From Nocardioides sp. JS614 (lineage in GTDB: Bacteria > Actinomycetota > Actinomycetes > Propionibacteriales > Nocardioidaceae): a DNA stretch of 64,000 nt. Shown piece by piece: positions 43,256 to 51,537 of this stretch (its first letter is position 1; each line of letters starts with the position of its first letter). The translations under genes and the position numbers were made by a program. The stretch is from NCBI RefSeq assembly GCF_000015265.1, contig NC_008699.1, positions 3,162,001-3,226,000 of the forward strand. Direction: 5' to 3'. The notes below the pieces were generated by a model. The model was not told the DNA's origin. It saw only the letters and a program-made list of their open reading frames with translations, and did no database searches.

Positions 43256-43262
43256 CCTCGGG

Positions 43263-43838
43263 TCAGCTGTCGGCGCCGGCCCGGCTGCGGCGCATCGAGC
43301 GGCGGGCGGCGAGCACCTGGGTGAGCTGGCGGCCGCCGCTGGACTGGGCGGGGCGCCGGTGGGCGCTCAGACGGGTGCGCACGGCGTGGGTGGTGGCGAC
43401 CCGGAGCACGGCGTACGGCCCGAGGGCGATCCGGGCCATGAAGCGGTTGGCGTCGCGCGATCCGGCGGCGGCGGCGGTGGCGACGTGGTTGATCCCGAGC
43501 TCCTCCGCCCAGGTGACGCCCGCGTCCATGAGCGCGCTGCCGATGCCGTGCCGCTGGAACCGCGGCAGCACGTGCGGCGAGAGGGCGCGGACCACGGGCT
43601 CGAGGTTGAGCGCCGACATCGTGGTCGCCTCGAGGTGGACGGCGCCGGCGAACTCGCCGTCGTACTCCGCCAGGACGATGCGCTGGTCGGGGCAGCTCTC
43701 GAGCCGCTTCAGGAGGACCTCCAGGTCGGCGACCTGGTCCTCCGGGCCGGTGCGGCGCAGCACGTCGGCCCACAGGTCCGCCAGGGCGGGGGCGTCTTCG
43801 GGGACAGCCATCCGGAGCGACACCAACGACCGGCTCAT
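43263..43838 (-). CDS. GNAT family N-acetyltransferase
   Basis: 191 aa. Motif A of the fold appears as LPRFQRHGIGSALMDAGVTWAEELG, with the Q/R-x-x-G-x-G acetyl-CoA-binding loop. VLAEYDGEFAGAVHL is the preceding strand pair. The last 50 residues are basic and Ser/Arg-rich (SGGRQLTQVLAARRSMRRSRAG) and may bind nucleic acid or membrane. Substrate unknown. ATG 43838 or the internal ATG 43811 may be the start. Confidence 0.8.
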   Translation of the reverse strand: MSRSLVSLRMAVPEDAPALADLWADVLRRTGPEDQVADLEVLLKRLESCPDQRIVLAEYDGEFAGAVHLEATTMSALNLEPVVRALSPHVLPRFQRHGIGSALMDAGVTWAEELGINHVATAAAAGSRDANRFMARIALGPYAVLRVATTHAVRTRLSAHRRPAQSSGGRQLTQVLAARRSMRRSRAGADS

Positions 43839-43948
43839 CGAGTCATGGCCTTCCGGACCTCCGCAGATCAGCCACGTCTCTCGTCCCCCGAACGCGGCAA
43901 CAGTGCACGAGACTACGCTCAGCCCCGCTGTCTTGTCAGAGGAGTCCC

Positions 43949-44695
43949 GTGATCCCCGGTTTCGGCACCGTCGTCAACGTCGCCACCGTGCTGCTCGGCG
44001 CCACCGTCGGGGTCCTGCTCGGCAACCGCCTGCCGGTCCGCACCCGCGACCTGGTCACCGACGCCCTGGGCCTGGTCACGCTGCTGATCGCCGGCACGTC
44101 GGCGATGGCGGTGCTCGACGACGACCTCGCCGACCAGGTCGGCGACAGCGCGCCGATGCTGATCGTCCTGGGCGCGCTGCTGGTCGGCGGGATCACCGGG
44201 TCGCTGCTCCGGCTCGAGCAGCGGGTGGAGGCGCTGGGCGGCTGGCTGCAGGCCCGGCTCACCCGGGAGAGCGGGTCGGTCGAGCGGCACCGGTTCGTCG
44301 AGGGGTTCGTCGTCTCCTCGCTCGTCTTCTGCACCGGCCCGCTGACCGTCCTCGGATCGCTCAACGACGGCCTCGGGAACGGCGCCGACCAGCTCCTCCT
44401 CAAGGCCGCCCTCGACGGGTTCGCGGCGATCGCCTTCGCCGCCTCCTTCGGCTGGGGGGTCGCGGCGAGCGCGCTCACGGTCGTGGTCGTCCAGGGCTCG
44501 CTCACCCTGCTCGGCCTGGCCCTCGGCGACGTGCTCCCCGACGCCCACCTGGCTGCGGTCACGGCGACCGGAGGACTGCTGCTGGTCGGCGTCGCGATGC
44601 GGCTGCTGCGGGTGCGCGAGATCCCCGTGGCCGACCTGCTCCCCGCGCTCGTCGTCGCGCCGCTGCTGGTCGAGGTTGCCGCGACGCTGCACTGA
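43949..44695 (+). CDS. DUF554 family membrane protein
   Basis: 248 aa with about seven membrane helices. GTVVNVATVLLGATVGVLLGNRLP at the start and FVVSSLVFCTGPLTVLGSLNDGL in the middle are DUF554 signatures (YdfK-like putative transporters). The GTG start has GAGGAG at 43939-43944, and TACGCT at 43914-43919 is a likely -10, giving a short leader. It lies alone before the amino-acid ABC operon. Confidence 0.85.
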   Translation: MIPGFGTVVNVATVLLGATVGVLLGNRLPVRTRDLVTDALGLVTLLIAGTSAMAVLDDDLADQVGDSAPMLIVLGALLVGGITGSLLRLEQRVEALGGWLQARLTRESGSVERHRFVEGFVVSSLVFCTGPLTVLGSLNDGLGNGADQLLLKAALDGFAAIAFAASFGWGVAASALTVVVVQGSLTLLGLALGDVLPDAHLAAVTATGGLLLVGVAMRLLRVREIPVADLLPALVVAPLLVEVAATLH

Positions 44696-44743
44696 TACGG
44701 GGTTGTGATCCGCGCGACACTCGGCCGGGTCTACTGTGCAGCC

Positions 44744-45589
44744 ATGCTGATTCGCCTGACACCCCGCGCGACCCTCGCCGCCGCCGTCCTGTCCGCCCTC
44801 GCCCTGACCGCCTCCGCCTGTGGATCCGACAGCGGTTCCGACGGCAATGCCTCGGACAACACCGGCAGTAGCGAGGCCCCGAGCCTCAACCTGATCTCCG
44901 ACGGCACCCTCACGGTCTGTTCCGACGTGCCGTACCCGCCGTTCGAGAACTTCGACAAGACCACGCCCACGGGCTTCGCCGGCTTCGACGTCGACATCGT
45001 CAACGCCATCGCCGAGCAGCTCGACCTCGAGGTCCAGATCAAGGACTCCGACTTCAACGCGCTGCAGAGCGGCCTCGCCCTCAACTCGGGCCAGTGCGAC
45101 ATGGCCGCGAGCGCGATGACGATCACCCCCGAACGCGAGCAGAAGATCGGCTTCAGCGACGGCTACTACGACTCCGAGCAGTCGCTGCTGGTGCCCTCCG
45201 ACTCCTCGATCGCCGGGATCGGCGACCTCGACGGCGTCAAGGTCGGCGTCCAGAAGGGCACCACCGGTGAGGCATACGCCAACGAGAACGCCTCCGGCGC
45301 CGACATCGTGGTCTTCCCCAGCGACGGCGAGATGTACGCCGCGATCAAGGCCGGCCAGGTCGACGCGCTGCTCCAGGACCTCCCGGTCAACCTGGACCAC
45401 CAGAACGACCCGAAGGCTCCCGGCGAGTTCAAGGTCGTCGAGAAGTACGACACCGGCGAGAGCTACGGCCTGGCGATGAAGAAGGACAACACCGGGCTGA
45501 TCGACGCCGTCAACGAGGCCCTGGCCACGATGAAGGACGACGGTGACTACCAGAAGATCTACGACACCTACTTCGCGACCGACCAGTGA
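44744..45589 (+). CDS. polar amino-acid ABC transporter, substrate-binding lipoprotein
   Basis: 281 aa SBP-bac-3 protein. A signal peptide ends in LTASAC, an acceptable lipobox, then a Ser/Asp linker. The ligand domain has GTLTVCSDVPYPPFENFD, GFDVDIVNAIAEQLDLEV, MTITPEREQKIGFSDGYY and VGVQKGTTGEAYA, typical of glutamine/glutamate/arginine binders. TACTGT (44732-44737) is 6 bp before ATG 44744, suggesting a leaderless start. It overlaps the permease GTG by GTGA, so binding protein, permease and ATPase form one operon. Confidence 0.9.
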   Translation: MLIRLTPRATLAAAVLSALALTASACGSDSGSDGNASDNTGSSEAPSLNLISDGTLTVCSDVPYPPFENFDKTTPTGFAGFDVDIVNAIAEQLDLEVQIKDSDFNALQSGLALNSGQCDMAASAMTITPEREQKIGFSDGYYDSEQSLLVPSDSSIAGIGDLDGVKVGVQKGTTGEAYANENASGADIVVFPSDGEMYAAIKAGQVDALLQDLPVNLDHQNDPKAPGEFKVVEKYDTGESYGLAMKKDNTGLIDAVNEALATMKDDGDYQKIYDTYFATDQ

Positions 45590-46380
45590 CGCTGAAGCGG
45601 GCGACGCGGCGGCGGCTGCGGGACGGCGGCCTCTACGTCGTCCTGCTCGCCGCCGTGGTCGTCGTCGTCCTCACGGCCGACCGCGAGGCGATCTCCAAGA
45701 ACTTCTTCGACGGGGACACCTGGAAGGGGCTCTGGCCGGACATCATCCTGATCGGCGCGAAGAACACCGTGAAGTACACGGTGATCGCGTTCGCCGGCGG
45801 CATCGCGCTCGCGCTCGTGCTCGCGCTGATGCGGCTCTCGCCGCTCCGGCTCTACCGCTGGCTCGCCACGATCTACATCGAGTTCTTCCGCGGCCTGCCG
45901 GCGCTGGTCGTGATCATCTTCATGGCGCTGGGGGTGCCGCTCGCCTTCGGCTGGACGCCCCCGGGCGGCACGATCGGCGCCGGCCTGATGGCGCTGATCA
46001 TGGTCTCGGGCGCGTACATGGCCGAGACCCTGCGCGCCGGCATCCAGGCGGTGCCGAAGGGCCAGCGGGAGGCGGCGCAGTCCCTGGGCATGGGCGGGTT
46101 CTGGACGATGGTCACGGTGGTGCTGCCGCAGGCGGTCCGGATCGTGATCCCGCCGCTGACGAACGAGTTCATCCTGCTGGTCAAGGACACGTCCCTGCTC
46201 TACGTGGTGGGCATGCAGTACGACCAGGTCGAGCTCACGTCGTTCGGTCAACAGGGACTCATCAACTACTCCAACGCGAGCCCGCTGCTCGCGATCGCGC
46301 TCGTCTACCTGGTGATCTCCATCCCGGCCAGCCAGCTCGTGGCATTCCTCGAGCGGCGACAGCAGAAAGCGTCCCGATGA
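45586..46380 (+). CDS. polar amino-acid ABC transporter permease
   Basis: 264 aa HisM/GlnP-type inner-membrane subunit. The first helix is LYVVLLAAVVVVVLTA. IGAKNTVKYTVIAFAGGIALALVLALMR begins the permease core, and the EAA loop GIQAVPKGQREAAQSLGMG contacts the ATPase. The last helices end LLAIALVYLVISIPASQLV. A single permease gene in the operon implies a homodimer. It ends in an ATGA overlap with the ATPase gene. Confidence 0.9.
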   Translation: MTLKRATRRRLRDGGLYVVLLAAVVVVVLTADREAISKNFFDGDTWKGLWPDIILIGAKNTVKYTVIAFAGGIALALVLALMRLSPLRLYRWLATIYIEFFRGLPALVVIIFMALGVPLAFGWTPPGGTIGAGLMALIMVSGAYMAETLRAGIQAVPKGQREAAQSLGMGGFWTMVTVVLPQAVRIVIPPLTNEFILLVKDTSLLYVVGMQYDQVELTSFGQQGLINYSNASPLLAIALVYLVISIPASQLVAFLERRQQKASR

Positions 46381-47111
46381 GCACCCCCGCGATCCAGGTC
46401 TCGAACCTGCACAAGTACTTCGGTGAGCACGAGGTGCTCAAGGGCATCGACTTCCACGTCGACCAGAGCCAGGTCGTGTGCGTGATCGGCCCGTCCGGTT
46501 CCGGCAAGTCGACGCTGCTGCGCTGCGTCAACCGGCTGGAGGAGCCCACGTCGGGCAAGATCCTGATCGAGGGGATCGACATCACCGACCCCGAGACCGA
46601 CCTCGACGCGGTCCGCTCCCGCATCGGGATGGTGTTCCAGCAGTTCAACCTGTTCCCCCACATGAACGTGCTCAGCAACCTGTGCGTGGCCCAGCGACGG
46701 GTCAAGAAGCGCTCGAAGGACCAGGCCGTCGAGGTCGCCCGCGTCAACCTCGCGAAGGTCGGGCTGGCGGGCCGCGAGAACGTCTATCCGGCCCATCTCT
46801 CCGGCGGCCAGCAGCAGCGGGTCGCGATCGCCCGGGCGCTCTCGATGAACCCGGACATGATGCTCTTCGACGAGCCCACCAGCGCGCTCGACCCGGAGCT
46901 GGTCGGCGACGTGCTGGCCGTCATGAGGGACCTGGCGTCGGAGGGCATGACGATGATGGTCGTCACCCACGAGATGGGCTTCGCCCGCGAGGTCGGCGAC
47001 CGGCTGGTCTTCATGGACGACGGCGTGATCGTCGAGGAGGGCGACCCGCGTGAGGTGCTCGCCAACCCCCAGCACCAGCGCACCCAGGCGTTCCTCTCGA
47101 AGGTCCTCTGA
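46377..47111 (+). CDS. polar amino-acid ABC transporter ATPase (GlnQ-like)
   Basis: 244 aa. Walker A GPSGSGKST, Q-loop QQFNLFPHMNVL, signature LSGGQQQR, Walker B MMLFDEPTSALD and H-loop VTHEMGFA are all intact. The protein is the standard length for GlnQ/HisP ATPases. It is the final gene of the three-gene operon and is followed by about 200 bp of regulatory DNA before livH. Confidence 0.93.
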   Translation: MSTPAIQVSNLHKYFGEHEVLKGIDFHVDQSQVVCVIGPSGSGKSTLLRCVNRLEEPTSGKILIEGIDITDPETDLDAVRSRIGMVFQQFNLFPHMNVLSNLCVAQRRVKKRSKDQAVEVARVNLAKVGLAGRENVYPAHLSGGQQQRVAIARALSMNPDMMLFDEPTSALDPELVGDVLAVMRDLASEGMTMMVVTHEMGFAREVGDRLVFMDDGVIVEEGDPREVLANPQHQRTQAFLSKVL

Positions 47112-47200
47112 CCGGTTTCGTGACCTGTTCGTTGTGGTCCCGGTCACCATTCGGGGCGTCGGCGGTCTACGGTGTCACCTGCTGCGGATCGGGGCGCAGG

Positions 47201-47257
47201 TGTGGCGCGTGCCACATCCGCCGTCGAGTCGCTACTGTCCGACCAGCTGTCCGACCA
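47201..47257. promoter_or_regulatory. Crp-like palindrome and 12-bp tandem repeat before livH
   Basis: TGTGGCGCGTGCCACA (47201-47216) is a perfect 16-bp inverted repeat of the TGTG-N8-CACA form used by Crp/GlxR-type regulators. Downstream, CTGTCCGACCA occurs twice (47235-47245 and 47247-47257) at 12-bp spacing. TACTGT at 47233-47238 is a possible -10. The rest of 47112-47313 shows nothing else I can name apart from AGGAGG at 47305-47310. Confidence 0.4.
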
Positions 47258-47313
47258 CCCGTCTGACCGTGTTGCAACGCGGCGTCACCACGCGCCCCGG
47301 CCCCAGGAGGCAC

Positions 47314-48711
47314 ATGCACATCCGAGCCACGCACCTCGCCGCAGCGGCGGGTGCGCTTCTGATAGCACTCCTCGCCGTGTTCGGCCCGGGCGCAGCCGCA
47401 GCGGTCGCCTCGGGGCCGACGCTGAGCGCCGCCGCCGGGGGCGGGTGCCAGTACCCGAAGAACGACGACGACCAGATCCACATCAAGGGCTGCCTGCGCG
47501 ACCAGCGCGAGGACCCGCCGGCCCCGGTCCCGGGCGTCTCGGTCACGGTCGAGGGCCCCGATGGCGAGGTGGTCGCCACGGTCGAGACCGACGAGAACGG
47601 CATCTTCGACGTGGCGCTCCCCGGTGACCCGATCACCAACCTGCGCAAGGACTTCACGATCAAGATCGACCAGGCCACGCTTCCTGAGGGCTCGGATCTG
47701 CGCAACCCCGAGCAGGTGGAGCTCACGCTCAACTTCGACACGACCTCCGACCAGGCGGTGGCGTTCCCGATCGGCGACGCCCTGCCCGAGGGCGCCAGCA
47801 CCTTCGTCCAGGGCGTCCAGCTGGCCGTCGGCGGCATCGTCTTCTCGGTCTCCCTGGCCATGGCCGCTCTCGGCCTGTCGATGGTGTTCGGCACGACCGG
47901 CCTGACGAACTTCGCCCACGGCGAGCTGGTCACGTTCGGCGCCCTGGTCGCCTGGGGCATCGACCTCCTGCCCGGCCAGATCACGATGCCGGGCCTCGGC
48001 TGGAACATCACCGTCGTCGTCGGCGTGATCGTCGCGTTCGTCGCCGGCGGCGTCCTCGGCCTGCTCAACGACAAGCTGCTGTGGAAGCCGCTCCGGATCC
48101 GGGGCACCGGCATCATCGCGATGATGATCGTCAGCATCGGCTTGTCGATCTTCATGCGCAGCGTGTTCCAGTACGTCGCCGGCGGGCAGAACCACAACTA
48201 CTCGCAGTACTCCGCCAGCAAGCCCTGGGAGATCGGGCCGGTCCTGATCACGGCCCGCGATGTCGTCGTGATCATCGTCGGCGTCGCCGTCCTGGTCGTC
48301 GTGTCCCTGGCGATCCAGCTCACCCGGATCGGCAAGGCCACCCGTGCCGTCGCCGACAACCCCGGGCTGGCCGCGTCGTCGGGCATCAACGTCCAGCAGG
48401 TGATCGCGGTGGTGTGGACCGTCAGCGTCGCGATCGCCGCACTGTCCGGCGCGCTCCTCGGCATCACCCAGGGCTTCGACTTCCAGCTCGGCTTCAAGCT
48501 CCTGCTGCTGATGTTCTCCGCGGTCGTCCTCGGCGGGCTCGGCACGATCTGGGGCGCCATGGTGGGCGCGTTCCTGATCGGCATCCTCGTCGAGGTCTCG
48601 ACGCTGGTGGTGCCCTCCGAGCTCAAGTACGTCGGCGGCCTCGCGGTCCTGGTCCTCGTCCTGCTCGTCCGTCCCCAGGGTCTGCTCGGCCGGGCCCAGC
48701 GCATCGGCTAG
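47314..48711 (+). CDS. livH: branched-chain amino-acid ABC permease LivH with extracytoplasmic N-terminal domain
   Basis: 465 aa. Residues 1-32 form a signal peptide. Residues 33-165 are a soluble, beta-rich domain (VPGVSVTVEGPDGEVVATV, then ETDENGIFDVALPG), like carboxypeptidase-regulatory or Ig-like modules, with Cys at 45 and 60. From 168 the normal LivH permease follows: GIVFSVSLAMAALGLSMVFG, GLTNFAHGELVTFGAL, AVADNPGLAASSGINV and the C-terminal VVLGGLGTIWGAMVGAF. Ordinary LivH is near 290-300 aa. AGGAGG at 47305-47310 fixes ATG 47314. First gene of livHMGF. Confidence 0.88.
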   Translation: MHIRATHLAAAAGALLIALLAVFGPGAAAAVASGPTLSAAAGGGCQYPKNDDDQIHIKGCLRDQREDPPAPVPGVSVTVEGPDGEVVATVETDENGIFDVALPGDPITNLRKDFTIKIDQATLPEGSDLRNPEQVELTLNFDTTSDQAVAFPIGDALPEGASTFVQGVQLAVGGIVFSVSLAMAALGLSMVFGTTGLTNFAHGELVTFGALVAWGIDLLPGQITMPGLGWNITVVVGVIVAFVAGGVLGLLNDKLLWKPLRIRGTGIIAMMIVSIGLSIFMRSVFQYVAGGQNHNYSQYSASKPWEIGPVLITARDVVVIIVGVAVLVVVSLAIQLTRIGKATRAVADNPGLAASSGINVQQVIAVVWTVSVAIAALSGALLGITQGFDFQLGFKLLLLMFSAVVLGGLGTIWGAMVGAFLIGILVEVSTLVVPSELKYVGGLAVLVLVLLVRPQGLLGRAQRIG

Positions 48712-48721
48712 GAGACCTGCC

Positions 48722-49714
48722 GTGGACTTCGGAAGCATCCTCACCCAGACGCTGCAGCAGGCCTTCGGTCCGCTGGCGATCGTCTACTGCCTGGCCGCGA
48801 TCGGCCTGAACGTGCACTTCGGCTACACCGGACTGCTCAACTTCGGCCAGGCCGCCTTCATGGCGGTCGGTGGCTACGCGATGGCGTCGGTCGTCGCTAC
48901 CTGGGGCCTCTCGCTGTGGTTGGGCATCGTGGTCGGGCTGGTGCTCACCGTGGTGCTGGCCCTGCTCCTCGGCGTCCCGACGTTGCGGCTGCGGGCCGAC
49001 TACCTCGCGATCGTGACGATCGCCGCCGCCGAGATGCTCCGGCAGACCGTCGGCTCGGTCACCCTCCTGGAGTACTTCGGCGGCCAGGACGGCCTGAACA
49101 GCTTCGTCGGCGACTTCCGAGCGCTGAACCCGTACTCCGGTTCGGTCGGCATCCCCGGCATCGTCGAGTGGCGCGCGAACGACTTCTGGGTGATGACCGT
49201 CGGCTGGATCCTGGTCGCCCTGTCCTGCCTGGTCGTCTGGGCGCTGATGCGCAGCCCGTGGGGCCGGGTCCTCAAGGCGATCCGCGAGGACGAGGACGCC
49301 GTGCGCAGCCTCGGCAAGAACGTGTACTCCTACAAGATGCAGTCGCTCGTGATCGGCGGCCTCTTCGGCACCTTCGCCGGCTACATCTACGGCCTGAGCA
49401 AGGCTGCGGTGATCCCCACCGACTATGCCACCGACACGACCTTCTTCGCCTACACGATCCTGCTCCTCGGCGGGGCCGCCCGGGTCTTCGGCCCGGTCGT
49501 CGGCACCGTGATCTTCTGGGGCCTGATCAACTTCCTGGACCAGTTCTTCCGTCAGGCGGCCGCGCACGACGTGATCCCGCAGGCGATCATGAACCAGAAC
49601 CAGGCGGGCCTGATGCGCTTCATCGTGCTCGGCCTGGCGCTGATGCTGCTGATGATCTACCGCCCACAAGGCATTTTCGGAGACCGAAGGGAGCTGGCGA
49701 TCGATGGCCGCTGA
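48722..49714 (+). CDS. livM: branched-chain amino-acid ABC permease LivM
   Basis: 330 aa. IGLNVHFGYTGLLNFGQAAFMAVGGYA is the LivM core opening, LRLRADYLAIVTIAAAEMLR the coupling region, and LKAIREDEDAVRSLGKNVYSYK the EAA-like loop. It pairs with LivH to form the channel for leucine/isoleucine/valine or related substrates. The GTG start at 48722 follows the livH stop by 10 bp with AGGAG in between, and its 3' end overlaps livG by 11 bp. Confidence 0.92.
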   Translation: MDFGSILTQTLQQAFGPLAIVYCLAAIGLNVHFGYTGLLNFGQAAFMAVGGYAMASVVATWGLSLWLGIVVGLVLTVVLALLLGVPTLRLRADYLAIVTIAAAEMLRQTVGSVTLLEYFGGQDGLNSFVGDFRALNPYSGSVGIPGIVEWRANDFWVMTVGWILVALSCLVVWALMRSPWGRVLKAIREDEDAVRSLGKNVYSYKMQSLVIGGLFGTFAGYIYGLSKAAVIPTDYATDTTFFAYTILLLGGAARVFGPVVGTVIFWGLINFLDQFFRQAAAHDVIPQAIMNQNQAGLMRFIVLGLALMLLMIYRPQGIFGDRRELAIDGR

Positions 49715-50687
49715 GTCCGAAGGCGGGGCCGTCACCGCCCCCACCCACCGCCCGTCCGGAACGGCTGCGGCCATGTTCACCGACGTGCCCCACGAGCCGG
49801 GCGCCGCGAAGCCGGACCCGATCGTGGTCGCGGACGACATCACCCGCACCTTCGGCGGCCTCACCGCCGTCGACGTCGAGCACGTGGAGATCCAGCGGGG
49901 TGCGATCACGGCGCTGATCGGTCCCAACGGTGCCGGCAAGACCACGTTCTTCAACCTGCTGACCGGCTTCGACCGGCCCGACTCCGGCGACTGGTCCTTC
50001 AACGGGCGCAGCCTCCGCAAGGTGCCGGCCTCACGGGTGGCCCGGATGGGCATGGTGCGCACCTTCCAGCTGACGAAGGTGCTCTCCAAGCTCACCGTCA
50101 TCGAGAACATGCGCACCGGCGCCCCCCACCAGGCTGGCGAGAACCTCCTCAAGGCGATGTTCGCCCCGCTGTGGCGCGCCCAGGAGGAGGAGAACACCCG
50201 CAAGGCCGACGCCCTGCTCGAGCGCTTCTTGCTGATCAAGAAGCGCGAGGACTTCGCGGGCTCGCTGTCCGGCGGGCAGCGCAAGCTGCTGGAGATGGCA
50301 CGCGCCCTGATGGCCGACCCCGAGCTGGTCATGCTCGACGAGCCGATGGCGGGGGTGAACCCCGCCCTCAAGCAGTCGCTGCTGGGCCACGTGAAGGCGT
50401 TGCGCGACGAGGGCCGCACGGTGCTCTTCGTCGAGCACGACATGGACATGGTCCGCGACATCTCCGACTGGGTCGTGGTGATGGCCCAGGGGCGGGTGAT
50501 CGCGGAGGGACCGCCGGACTCGGTGATGAGCGACACCCGGGTGATCGACGCCTACCTGGGCGCCCACCACGACACGGTGCTGGACTTCGAGGCAGAGGAG
50601 CAGATCCTCGAGGCCGCGGAGGCCGAGCTCGCCGCCGAGCACGCCGACCACGAGGACCACGACACCAAGGGGGATCGCGATGTCTGA
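49704..50687 (+). CDS. livG: branched-chain amino-acid ABC ATPase LivG
   Basis: 327 aa. Walker A GPNGAGKTT, Q-loop RTFQLTKVLSKLTV, signature LSGGQRKLLE, Walker B LVMLDEPMAGV and H-loop VEHDMDMV are present. It has an extra 40-residue N-terminal leader and an acidic/His-rich C-terminal extension (EAEEQILEAAEAELAAEHADHEDHD) not found in minimal LivG. The extension could bind metal or another protein; this is speculation. It overlaps livF by 8 bp. Confidence 0.92.
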   Translation: MAAESEGGAVTAPTHRPSGTAAAMFTDVPHEPGAAKPDPIVVADDITRTFGGLTAVDVEHVEIQRGAITALIGPNGAGKTTFFNLLTGFDRPDSGDWSFNGRSLRKVPASRVARMGMVRTFQLTKVLSKLTVIENMRTGAPHQAGENLLKAMFAPLWRAQEEENTRKADALLERFLLIKKREDFAGSLSGGQRKLLEMARALMADPELVMLDEPMAGVNPALKQSLLGHVKALRDEGRTVLFVEHDMDMVRDISDWVVVMAQGRVIAEGPPDSVMSDTRVIDAYLGAHHDTVLDFEAEEQILEAAEAELAAEHADHEDHDTKGDRDV

Positions 50688-51462
50688 GGCGACCAGCGCG
50701 GCCGAGGACGCGGCCCGCGAGGAGCACCTCGCCCACGCCGAGGGCGCCGTGCTGCGCGCCGACGAGCTGATCGCGGGCTACCTGCCCGGGGTGAACATCC
50801 TCAACGGCTCCAACCTCTACTGCAAGGAGGGCGAGCTGGTCGGCATCATCGGCCCGAACGGCGCCGGCAAGTCGACGCTGCTCAAGGCGCTCTTCGGGCT
50901 CGTGAAGATCTCCTCGGGCAGCGTTCGGCTCAAGGGCCAGGAGATCACCAACGAACGCGCAGACAGCCTGGTGTCCAAGGGCATCGGCTTCGTCCCGCAG
51001 ACCAACAACGTGTTCCCCTCGCTCACGATCCGCGAGAATCTCGAGATGGGCTGCTACCAGAGCCCGGAGTCGTTCAAGAAGCGCTTCGAGTTCGTCGGCG
51101 AGCTGTTCCCCGCCCTGCACGACCGGCGCGCCCAGCGGGCCGGCTCGTTGTCCGGGGGCGAGCGGCAGATGGTCGCGATGGGCCGGGCCCTGATGATGGA
51201 CCCGTCGGTCCTCCTCCTCGACGAGCCCTCCGCGGGGCTCTCCCCCGTCATGCAGGACGAGGTGTTCGTCCAGACCCGCCGGATCAACCGGGCCGGCGTC
51301 TCGGTGATCATGGTCGAGCAGAACGCCCGGCGCTGCCTGCAGATCTGCGACCGCGGCTACGTCCTCGACCAGGGCCGCAACGCCTACACCGGCACCGGCA
51401 AGGCCCTCGGCAACGACCCGAAGGTCATCGAGCTCTACCTCGGCACCCTCGCCCAGGCCTGA
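50680..51462 (+). CDS. livF: branched-chain amino-acid ABC ATPase LivF
   Basis: 260 aa. Walker A GPNGAGKST, Q-loop VPQTNNVFPSLTI, signature LSGGERQMVA, Walker B VLLLDEPSAGLS and H-loop VEQNARR are intact. The first 30 residues are an acidic extension. LivF and LivG form the heterodimeric motor for LivHM. It is the last gene of the operon and ends 18 bp before a strong palindromic terminator. Confidence 0.92.
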   Translation: MSEATSAAEDAAREEHLAHAEGAVLRADELIAGYLPGVNILNGSNLYCKEGELVGIIGPNGAGKSTLLKALFGLVKISSGSVRLKGQEITNERADSLVSKGIGFVPQTNNVFPSLTIRENLEMGCYQSPESFKKRFEFVGELFPALHDRRAQRAGSLSGGERQMVAMGRALMMDPSVLLLDEPSAGLSPVMQDEVFVQTRRINRAGVSVIMVEQNARRCLQICDRGYVLDQGRNAYTGTGKALGNDPKVIELYLGTLAQA

Positions 51463-51479
51463 GCCGGGCACAACGACGA

Positions 51480-51511
51480 ACGGGCCCGACCTCCGCGGAG
51501 GTCGGGCCCGT
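51480..51511. terminator. 32-bp perfect palindromic terminator
   Basis: The 16-bp arms ACGGGCCCGACCTCCG (51480-51495) and CGGAGGTCGGGCCCGT (51496-51511) are exact complements, and outer bases (ACAACGACGA and TCGTCTTGT) extend the stem imperfectly. It sits between the convergent livF and livK stops and can end both transcripts. The plus-strand side runs into TCGTCTTGT, a mild T-rich tail. Confidence 0.85.
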
Positions 51512-51537
51512 CGTCTTGTGCGTCGGTCAGCGCCGGG

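Noticed and set aside
47112..47200. Terminator directly after the glnQ-like gene
   Set aside because: GTGAC/GTCAC can pair weakly around 47119-47150, but the stem is only 5 bp with a long loop.
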